From: Burhinus oedicnemus
Taxonomy: Eukaryota > Chordata > Aves > Charadriiformes > Burhinidae
Length of the DNA: 64,000 bases
Direction of reading: 5' to 3'
Assembly (NCBI GenBank): GCA_008921705.1
Contig: VFFE01007072.1
Location: forward strand, 1,293,090-1,357,089
Position numbers and translations under genes: made by a program. This document shows positions 37,701-49,700 of the stretch, one piece after another (position 1 is the first letter of the stretch; the number at the start of each line of letters is the position of its first letter). The notes below the pieces were generated by a model that searched no databases, was not told the origin of the DNA, and saw only the letters and a program-made list of their open reading frames with translations.

Positions 37701-40700
37701 AAAATCAAAGAGAATGGAGGATGACACACGTCTTCATGGCTGAAATGAACAAATCGATAAAAACTTCAAAGTAAGTTAAAAGAGGAAAAAAGGGGACAAA
37801 AAGGTCAGATGGGATTTAATTCAGCATGTCATCCCCAAAAGTCTCTTGCGCTTTCTAGTTATAACTAGCAAAGACTAAAAGGCGTAAGGAGAATAAGGAA
37901 AAAAGACTCTTGCAATGTCACTTCTTTCCATTGAGAATTAATGCAAGTCACAAATTTGGCAGTTAATAATCCCTTACTGAATAGCAGGCATTTTTCTAGA
38001 CCTCTGGCATAACATTACAACCTAGCTGCGGACACTAATACTAAAGCAAGATTTCTTTTTGAGCCAAAAGCCTAATAAATAGAAAATGCTACATATTGTA
38101 AACTTAAGACTTTGTTTGAATGGTAATCTTAAATTATTTCATGACTCCAAATGGCAGTACAATGAACTCAACTCTTGAGATCTGAATTCAGTATTATACC
38201 AGAAAATATACCACCATCTCAGACATTATGCAAGAGGTAACCTAAAGATTTTTGGCTAGCTATAGCTTCAGAACAAGTATTTCAAGATAGTCAGCAATTT
38301 ATGGCTTAAGTACGTGCCACTTCCATCATTTACAATTCAGCAGCAACGTTCCTAGCATTGAATCAATGGAAATATTACCATTGACACTAGGATCAGTTTA
38401 CTAACCTATCTAAAGTACTAATGCCTTTCTATATTTTAGAGCCAAAGAAAATGTATCATTAACACCATGGTAACTGATATCTAGAGTTATAAGACTATAA
38501 TTCTAATAAATAATTATTGTAATTAGTAGTAGTTAATAATGATTGTAGACAATTTTCAGTACTAAATGTAATTGCTTACGTAGGCTCTAAAGATCCAAGT
38601 TCCTCCAGGCAGGTACATAAAGGAACCTTACTTAAAGACCAGGACTCTGAGTCTATTAGCTGAGTCACGTGATTCAAGAGTTTCATCTCATAGTCAAATT
38701 CTAGAATTCTCCAATATCCTGCCAAATAGAAAACCACAAAACAGTGTTAGAAGGAAAACATTAACACCTTAATGCTATTTCCCTGAAGATACATTACAGG
38801 AGTCTGGACATTTAGGTCACACCTGTACAAAGTACAGTGACAGCATTCTGTCCTTTTCAGGATTAAAATTGAGAAAAAGAACAGAATAGCAAGAGGAAAT
38901 GTAAAGAAGAAAGAAATAAAATTACCTCAATTATTCAAAACTGTTTATGTAGATTAATGGCCATAGATACAAAGACACTACAGATACTATCCCAAGATGA
39001 ATCAGATCTGGAAAAACTAATAATTAATTCAGGCACAGAACTGCATGAACAGGACTGACTGCACTGGCCCTGCAAAGTGGCAGTTCAGGTCCAGCCAAGT
39101 CCACAGAAATCCAGATATAAGAAAGCACAGATCTGGTACAACAGTGCTGTGCAGCTGTAAACGACAAGGAAAGTAACCTGTGAGATCCTCACTTACCTAA
39201 GAGGACAGTATAGAGAAGACGGAGCAGAAGTCTCCCCAGGGGTGCTCAGTGATGAGACAGGAGGCAACAAGCGCAAGGTGCAACATGGGAGATCCCAGCT
39301 GGTTATTAGGAGAGCTTTTCCCCCTTGCAGACAAACACTGGATCAGCCTGGACAGAAGTTGTGCAATCTCCATCCTTGGAAATGCTCAGAACTTGACCAG
39401 CTGAGGCCATGAGCAGCCAACTCCAAGTTGGCCCTGTTCTAAAGCAGGGATTTGGATCTGATAACCTCCAGAGCTCAGTTCTGCCCTGTATTATTCTATG
39501 ACTCTAGGACTGCTGCCACCTGGTGTCCAGGTAAGGGTTTGGCCTTGGCCAAACAAAGGATGAGTAGGACCTGTCCCAAGGTGAGGCACTTGCTCCAGCC
39601 TTGCCTCACATGGTAGGAAGAATTCTGAGATAAACCCAGTCTGGGTGGAAGAATGGACTATGAAAGGACTGAGGTTACCTAAGGATCAGCTGGTTTTGCC
39701 TCTAGAACTGCAGAAAGCAGTACCCACTTATCCATGAAGAGGGCAACCAGCCAAAAAATACTCATGCTACAGGTGGGATACTCTGATGCCAGTGTTTGTA
39801 GAAGCAAAGAAGGAATTACCCTGGAAAAAGCCAGACTGGTCAATGCCTGCTGTTTTATCTTTTTGATCAGCTTCACAGCAGCAGAGGATATAGGAAATAT
39901 GGATGTAGATCTTAGTACTTTGAAGTAACTTGCACCCTGAAAGACGAGGATGCGGAATGGGCCTTAGAAAGAGGAGATACAGATATTTTTGGGGAAAAAA
40001 AAGCAGGGTTATATCCTCATAGGCAATAATATTCTTTAGAGACGAAATACCTTCAATTTTGCAGGCATCTATAGCCTGCAATTGGTGCAGTATTTCTTCT
40101 TCACTTGCTTGAATCAGACTTAACAAATCTTCTGTTGTATACTGCAACAAGGGAAAAAAAAGAAGGAAATAAAACAGGTTATCCTTACTCCTTGATTGCT
40201 TCAGCAAGCTTGCTAAATGCATTATAATGAAAGAAAGACTTAAAAGATTGATTCTTCCCCCAGACTCTGAAGTTTCTAAGGTTTACCACACTCTCTGAAA
40301 CTTTTCCTGTAACTTACAACATTTTCTCAAAGAGTTATTCAAGATAAAAACCAGTCTAACTACAGGGAAGTCTTTGTGCCACACATAAGTAGTATACCTG
40401 TATTCCCAGGACGTTAAACAAGCAAAAGTAGGCATCGTAAGTAAAGTATCACACAAGAGTGAAAAGTGAATGTGTTCTGTCGTTTCTAAATCATGTATTT
40501 TCAGCTGTGAGATTCAAAGAAAAAGCAAAACAGAAATCACTTTTCACTTCTGGATATAAGTCAGAACTCCAACTTAGTACCTCCAGTGAGTGCAAGCCTC
40601 CTCCAGCATGACCTCAACAGTTATGTGTTGTGTTTTGGTGTCTGTTAACCGATTACCAGACACGTAGCACAGACCCAGCCACAGTACCTACAGCTCCTTG

Positions 40701-43700
40701 CAGAACTGTTAGTTGGCGAGATGGGAGAGTGCTGTGGATACTGTGGTAAAGATTTAGCAGACATGGTAGGATAACAAGGTATTACAGAATCACAGAATGG
40801 TGGGAGTTGGAAGGGACCTTTGGAGATCATCTAGTCCACCCCCGCTGCCAAAGCAGGTTCACCTAGAGCAGGTTGGACAGGACAGCGTCCAGGTGGGTTT
40901 TGAATATCTCCAGAGAAGGAGACTCCACCACCTCTCTGGGCAGCCTGTTCCAGTGCTCTATCACCCTCAAAGTAAAGAAGTTTTTCCTCATGTTGAGACA
41001 GAATTTCCTGTATTCCAGTTTGTGCCCGTTGCCCCTTATCCTGTTTCTGGGCACCACTGAAAAGAGTCTGGCCCCATCCTCTTGACACTCACACTTTGGA
41101 TATTTGTAAGCGTTGATGAGAGTATCATAAGGAGTGAAGTAAAGGGAAGGAACTCCAGACTTAAATCCATAGGAAACAGGGCTTAATCAATTCCTTTGTC
41201 CATCTTAGCCTTTTTAATCCACTCTAACATTAAAGTTTTGTTGATTATAGCATAAGAATACCTCCTATCAGAAAAAAAAAATATTGGATTAAGTACTTGA
41301 CGTCTATTAGACTATGGGAACACAAATGGACTAAACCAACACTAAGTTTGGAACATCCACATGTTAAAAAAGCATTTAATAAGTACAGAAAAGTATCCTC
41401 TTCCTGCTATGCCATTCCTATGAGACAGCATGTTGAAACATCGTCAGGCTAAGCAACACTGAACCCACATCAGTATTTCAGCAAGCAATGACCATACTAT
41501 ACAGTACCTTAAAAACCACTGCTAGCAATTTAGAGCAAATATACCCCCACATCAGTATGCAAGTGTCTTGGTGAGTCAGATATTGTCGTTCAGATAAGAC
41601 CCTGCATAGGAGTCCATGACATTTGTTCCCTCTGAGGCCTGGCTAGCACTCTGATAGCTTTTTTAAGAAATCACTGCTCTCAGCTATGATGCTTTGATCA
41701 GCTGCATCACCCTTGCAAACATAAAATGGAATGGATTGACTTACATTGTGTCCATGCCAGCAACTTCCAGATGAGGATAAGAAACATAATAAATACATTA
41801 ACTCAAATGCATTCAATCATTTTAATATGCCTTGCCATCTCACTGTAAAATCCAGGATTTTAATTTGGTGCATCCTAAGCAAGCTGTGTACTAGCCTTTT
41901 TCTAAGTTTTCCTGTAGTTCACTAAATCACATCACTATGCATCAGGCTTCCTTACAGTAATTCCTTATAGTGCTGTAGTTCTTTATAGTTCCTTTCCTGT
42001 AGTTCTCTGTGTATGATACAGCATGAACAACTGAAAACCATGAGAAGTTTACAGTAAGCTACCAAAACACAGTAATTTGTTTTCAAACAGATTAAAAATG
42101 GCTTATTTCTTGCCAGCACCCAGTAAATGTTAAGTGTAAGCAAACAACACAGCAAAAATGTTGACTACACATGTATCACTTGGGATTCCAATGAGAATTA
42201 GTCCCACAGGAAAGGAAGTTTCCCATGGAGAGCTTTCAGATTAAAGTTCCACCAGTAGCATAGCTAAGATTTGTCTACGTCGATCAGATACATCTACTTG
42301 TTCTCCAGTAAGCCAATACATGAAACGTTCTCCTTCAAAACAAATGGAGAAGATCAATCCTCCAACTAGGCACTAATGTCTGGGGAGACGTTGACACGTT
42401 TTTGTAAAATTCATTTGATATTATCAGTAAATACTATTGCATATGACATCTTTTTGTGTTGCTGGTGTTTGTCAATGCTTATAATTTCTGGACAATTTAA
42501 GCCTTTTTCCCTCTGCCATCCCTTATTTTGCTGCTATGTCCTTCTATACCTAGACCAGAGTAGGTAGGAACAATGAAAGCGGGAAAAGGCAATGCTGGGG
42601 GAAAGATTCTGAAACTTATCAGAAATTAGACTGCTAATCATCCAGAGAGAGGCAGCATTTCTCTCCAAGGCAGAAAACTAACACCTATGTTTCTACATGC
42701 AAGCACACACAGCTGGTTTGTTAGTATCATCTTCAACCAAGCCTCAGTGTGAAATACTTTGGAGTAACCACTTCTGTTTTTTAAAGACAAAAGAAAAACC
42801 AACCAAACTAACAAAACTCCAGGATTTTTATAAGCCTATATATCGGAGACCATGTGCTACACAGTCCAGATGTCTCCATTAGTAATTAGATCCTCTTTTT
42901 ACTAAAAAAAGGTTGCTTACACCTGCTACTCGTGGAAGTGCTAATAATTACCAACTTGTTTAGAACAGTAGGCTTAAAAAAATCAACTTAAAGCAGCACT
43001 GTGGAACATGGGAGCAAAGGTATTTTTCTACTTAAGAATGTATCTTCACTTTAATTTGCCCATTATCAATTACAACAAAGTAATTTACATAGCCGATTTA
43101 CCTTTGAAAATGTCAAAGTCTGATCTTTCCGACTATCTGGCCCTTCATATGGAACTTCCATTAAAAGCTTCCTCAGTTTCTTCAGTTTAGGTCGGCATCT
43201 CCTTAATTCCCAATAGTTATTGGAGAAGCCAGCAATCTACAAGAAAAAACACTGACTCTTGAAACATTTAATCTACCATTTGTATTCAAAGAAGCTTACC
43301 AAAAATTATCAGCAAAAAGTGTTAATCTAGTCACTGAGAACAAGAATTTATTAACAGGGTAATTACTTTAAAGATGAAACAATCATTCTAATATTTTCAA
43401 TAAAAAAAATTTACTGCAGGCAATGAAGATTGTTGATTGATAAAAATATGTTCATAGTGCACGTGACAAAGGGAACAACTCATCTCTACATGCAAATGAT
43501 AGAATATCATCAAGGGATATATTCCTGCACAATTCTCATCAACATTTCTTTTCCTCTTAACACCAAGATATAAAACTGCCATAAAACCCCTCCTGTATTA
43601 TCCTGTTTCCATCTTCCCCACTTCTTCCCATGCTTGGGATCTACTTCATGGTCTTTTTACACCTTAATGAATCATCATATCACTAAGCTCAAGTAAAACA

Positions 43701-46700
43701 GACATTAACGAGACAGTAAGCTACACTTGCACACAACTAACAAGACATTTCTGTTCCTCGCTCTGATTAAACACACAAATTTAAAGCATGCAACAGGAAG
43801 CTCAGGTGTAATCAATTCAACAACACTAATCTAATTAAACTCTATCTTCACAGTAATCATGAGGTGTTTCATGGGGTACAGCTCAGACTTCCTAGAAGAT
43901 TCTTTGAAGAGGACAGTGTATCAGAGGTCTTTCAGCATTGTTTCTGCTATTTACCAAACCAACAGGAGTGGGTAAAGACTGGCAGAGGCAGAACAGGCTC
44001 CAGATTTGTGACTCCTGACCCAATCACTAGCCCCTTGTAAAAAAGCCTCCATGTCCTAAATGCTTTACCAGACTATTTTTTTTTTTTAACAGTCATCCAT
44101 TTAAGAAAAATCCAGAACTTTAAAATAATATTCCATTTAAATCAACTATAAGCAAAGTACCTATATGTAGAAGTCCTATCCAAATTCTAATACAGAGAAA
44201 ACTCTTAGTTTTCAATCTATTCTGTAGCTTGCTTATCAGAAAATTAGTATTTACCTGAATTTTGTGCCAAACTTCTAAGCTTTTTTTTCCTCCATGTCAA
44301 ATAGCATTTACTTACGTGTTAGATTTTTTTTTTCCTGTCAAGTTCCTTTCTGAGCAATTTGGTAATGAACAAGAAGGTACTCCGCATAGAAAAGAAGATA
44401 AATAATTTTAATTTATAATCCAAAGCTCATAACTGGACCTGGTCTCTGTGGAGTGAATAAAATGGCAGGTGCTTTGGATATGAGTATTACCCTTGCAAGT
44501 GGTACAAAGAGCAGCACACCAAGACCATAAGAGAAGGGCAGTTAAGCTCTAAAATACTGAGCAAACATACTATCTTATGGTATGTTTCACAATTTGCAGT
44601 GTCAATACACCATGTAACATTTTTGAAAACATTAAGAAAGCTCTTAGAAATAAAACTCTAAAAATAATTCCTAAGCAAAATCACATTTATATCACGTTGA
44701 CACGAGTGACTTCAGAGGACTAGTGAGATTGTTAAAAATAGCAAAAAAAGAATATGGAAGAATATTACTTTCTCACTGATCTCTTTAGTTTGAATTAACT
44801 TTTCCTATTAGCTGAACTGATGACTTCACAGAAGAAATTATATTAGTTTGATTATTATGATCTAAGGACAAGCAGGATTACTCCTCAATGATGTCATTAC
44901 ATCCGTTACAGCAAATAATGACCTAATAATAGTATTTGCCTAACTATTTTTAGTAGAAATTTATTAACTATGCTTCAGAAGAGCAGAGAACAATGAATTC
45001 TTTAAACTGAGAACTCTAAAATCATTCACTCCAACAAATCTTTCCAGATGCTAGTTGAAAGAGAGTCACCTTTCAATATATTTCTATATTTAAAAAATAA
45101 TATTCAGACATGACATGGTATAACCTGTCTTTTGGCTAAAGCACACCTAAGAATCAATTTGGAAACAGTTTTTAAAAATAGCTGCTAACACTGAGAAATT
45201 AGATTTTCTTTGAAAGCTTTTAATACCTACCACAACTAATTACTATCCACTGAAAATAAACCAAAGTTTTAACTTCTTAGAAACAATAATTATCATACAT
45301 TATGGATAAAGTTCAGTTGCCTAAAGAAGGGCCCTAGAGCCATTTTGGACACCCCAAGGTATAGCATGTCCCCTGTGTATAAAGCATATTTATAAAGACA
45401 TCCTTCTGGGGCTGTTCAACATACAAAGAACCTACAGGAGACTCACGTCCTTCTGGAGTGGCAGCTTGAAGCTAGACCAATACCACAAGACATCTAAAAT
45501 GGCATTAATATCCTATGTTTAGGCAACTGAATCCCAGCCGGGTTTCACATAAGAATCTTGGAGAAAATACCAAAAATTATAGAGAATAAGAAAGCAGAGA
45601 ATTAAAGCAAACAAACAAAACCCCAGAGAGATATACCTGTGAATGAACAATATCACAAGATGCTTGATCTGCATTCAGCTGTTCTGGAGTTTTGCAACCA
45701 GGAATAAACAGCAACATATTTGAGGTATCTGCTATTTTCATGTCATAGGTTTTATCTTTGCTGCACAACACTGCTTTTTCATCCTTTTCACCACGGATTA
45801 CCAGGCTGAAAAAAAAAATAGCACAAAAACAAAGATGTATTTTTACCTCTGTTTCAGGATGAACACCTATTAAAACTTGTCTGGTATTTTTTTCACATTT
45901 ATACATGGGTAAAGAAGTTATAAACCGCAGTTCTATTTGGTAGCAGCAGTCACAGCATACTAAAATATAAAGACATAATTGTCAATTAATCTAAATATAT
46001 GCTTCTCCTCTCCTCTTTGAGTTTTCCCCACTCTGAAAGACCAATATTCAAGGTTTTTATGCAGATCACAGTCAAACATCCTCAGCTGCTGTTTCATGCA
46101 AACCCCCCTAAAACAATGATTAGGTGATGCTTAAAGCCTGAAATAGTTCACTAATCTTAGAAATTAATTATAACTAGAATCGTTGTGAATAGATGCTTTG
46201 ATGTGGTCAACCCTGAAGTGGTTAGGCAGCTGGACTAGATGATCATTGTAGGTGCCTTCCAACTGAAATAGTCTCTTCTATTCTTAAGAAAGACTGAAGC
46301 TGGCCCACTGTGAAACAAGAAAGCAAACAGAAATTGTGTCTATTGTGCAGCATCCTTCAGAAAATTCCCTCTCAAAAACATACACATTTTCTTGCAAGTA
46401 ATTCCAAGCAGGAAAGAAAACCATCTTCTAGAGCATTTCAGTACAAAGAATGAATGCAAACCCCCCTCTTGAGCTCACACACTTGATTAAAGACAGATTC
46501 TTAGTGAAGACATGATAACACTGAAGCAGGACCACAACAGAGGAACATTCAGTTCCTCCCAGACTACACTTAAATGAAGTGCTCAGATTCAATTTAACCA
46601 AACTGTTCATCTTGCTTCCAAAAGCTTACATGCATGAACAAAGCTCACCTGTGCCCCAAGTGGTACACAGCATGATTCAGGCCTCTAACCAATAACACTT

Positions 46701-49700
46701 TTATCAATACTGCACTGAGTACGGACAGGCTTAATAACATAGATTTCTAAGGACTATTTTCTTTAGAGGGAGTTCTAATGTTGTATAATTTTAGACATTT
46801 GTATTATGTCACTGGCATTGCAGCAAAGAAAGAAACAGCATCAAAAGCTTATCTAGAATCTGTTCTTGGTCCAGAGTTAAGATGTCCTACCAAGTGCTTA
46901 TGCTAATACTATATGTCCTTTGCTGTCCTCTTTGTCTAACTTGCACCTGTTTGTCTAACAGGCACCCTGCCATCCACTCAACCTCAAGAGTTCCAGTAGG
47001 AAAATCTGAAAGTCGGTGGGATTCTTTCAAAGACATAATCTTTCCTAACGCCAAATTTTTAGGCATCTATCTTCATATGCCCATGTGGTGGTGCAACCCC
47101 CCTGCCACTCTCAGGCCTCTTGATACTTGGCGTGATTCCCTCCCCACCTGGGCCACATAATAATACCATGACCAGAACAATACAGACTGGTCTAACATTA
47201 AAGGAAGAAATGGTGGAGAGCAACGGACTAGAACACTAAGGCAACCCCTTAGTGTACCTGGTTCCCATGGCTCCTAACGTTTGAACATAATAACTTTAAC
47301 TGATCACTCCTGACAACATATGGATTGTGGCCACAGAGAGGGGAGTACCAGGACCACAAGTCCTAACAAGTCCTGGGCTTGTGTAACCAGTAGAAAGTAC
47401 TGGACTAATCCATTGTCCACACTGGGCTGGAGTGGAAAATTACCTGACGAAAGTCAATTATCTCGGATCCTATAAGTAGCAATTCTAGTGAAGACCCTTT
47501 GAGCTCTTCTGGATTGCAGGGGGCTGTGGCCAGTATCTCCCCTGTCAGGTAAAACTTCTCGAGGACTACAAGGCCAGGGCGAGACGTTCCCTCCCAAACC
47601 TCAGCAATCGCCCGTTGAGGAATGCTGATGCATTGTATTTACTCTAGCTCAGAAGGGAAATTTTAACTATAGACTAGTCTCTCTTTTCATCCACCTCTCC
47701 ATTTATATGTTTGTATGCTTTAGCTTTATGGATGTGGATGCTCTTCCATTTTCCGTGCACGTGTAGGAGTTAAAAGGGGTACCCGCTGACTCAATAAGTC
47801 ATGCGATACTAAGAGATCTTCGATCTCAGCGGTTATAAACTGCGGTGTGTGCATGTTCGTGTAAGTGTGTGTGTGTGAGCTCACGTTCCTTGTTTATATG
47901 TATATACATTAATCTGAAATCTGTGTTTTGCTCTTATATATATACATCTATTGGTTTGGGATACCTTATAGTAAGTTAGTGTGAATCTTGTCATCTTCGA
48001 ATCTGTAATCAAGTCGCTGTTCATTTATTTAGTTAAATCACTTTTCAAACCTTTAACTCAGTTAATGATTAAGTGCTGCTAGAACTCAATCCCTTGATCT
48101 ACCTCAAATCACAAATAAACCAAATTGCTGCTAAATCATAACTGTGTCTGATACTTCCATCCCGCGACAGCAGCCCTCTTTCACCATTCACCTTCTTTTC
48201 TACAAGGGCACATTGCTGGCTCATGTTCAACTTGGTGTCCACCAGGACCCCCCAGGGCCTTTTCTTCCAAGCTGCTTTCCAGCTGGGCAGCACCCAGCAT
48301 ATACTGGTGCCTGGGGTTGTTCCTCCCCAGGTGCAGGACTTTGCCCTTCTTCTTGTTGAACTTTATGAGGTTCCTGTCAGCCCATTTCTCCAGCCTGACT
48401 AGGTCCCTCTGGATGACAGCACAACCCTCTGGCATATCAGCCACTCCTCCCAGTTTTGTGTCATCAGAAAACTTGCTGAGGGTACATTCTGCCCCATCAT
48501 CCAGATCATTAATGAAGATGTTAAACAGGACTGGGCCCAGTATTGACCCCTGGGGTACATAGCTAGTTACTGACCTCCAAGTAGACTTTGTGCCACTGAT
48601 TACCACCCTCTGGGCATGGATGTTCAGCCAGTTTCCAATCAACCTCAATGAGATGAGTGACCTGAAAGTGACCCTATTCTGGGCTACAGTCAGCATGTGA
48701 GCCCTCTCTGTCAAGTGACCTGGAAGAAGAACTGTTTCAACTAGGGCCCTGAACAGCAACAAGCCTTTGAACAGATCAAACAGGCAATAGTTCATCCGGT
48801 AGCTCTTGGGCCAGCCTGGACAGGACAAGATGTGAGAAACAATCATCTACACTGCAGCCAAGGAGCATGGCCCTACCTTGAGCCTCTGGCAGAAAGCACA
48901 CGGACAGACTTATGATTAACATCTAGGGTCTGGGAGCCGGGGATATAGAGCATCTGAGGTCTGCTACACCCTGACTGAAAAGGAGATACTAGCAGCACAT
49001 CAGGGGGTTCGAGCTGCTTCAAAAGTAGTCAGTATAGAAGCACAGCTCCACTTAGCACCACAGTTGCAGGTGATGCAATTGATGTTCAATGGAAGGGTCC
49101 CCTCTACACATCATGCAAGTACATACATGGAGTAAGCGGGTAGCATTGATCATGCAATGTGCTTGAATGGGGAACCCAAATCACCCAGGAATCCTGGAAG
49201 ATATAATGGTCTGGCCAGAAGGCAGAGATTTTGGAGCATCAGCCAAGGAGGTGACTCATGACAAGGAGGCCCTGCTGTATAATAAATTACCAGAAAACGA
49301 GTAGCCGCATTCTGTTTTTACTGATGGGCCCTGTCATATTGTGGGAAACCATCGGAACTGGAAAGCTGCTGTATAGATTCTCACACAAGTTACAGAAACT
49401 CCCAAAGGAAAAGGTGAATCGAGCCAGTTTGCAGAAGTGAAAGCCATCCAACTGGCCCTAGATATTGGTGAACGAGAAAGTGGCCAATACTCTATCTCTA
49501 TACTGACTCATGGATGGTGGCCAATGCTCTATGGGGGTGGCTACAGCAACAGAAACAGACTAACTGTCAGCACAAAGGTAAACCCATATGGGCTGCTGCA
49601 TTGTGGCAAGACATTACTGCCATGTAGAGAACCTTGTTGTAAAGGTACGTCATGTAGCTGCTCACATGCCCAAGAGTAATGCCACCAAAGAACATTGAAA

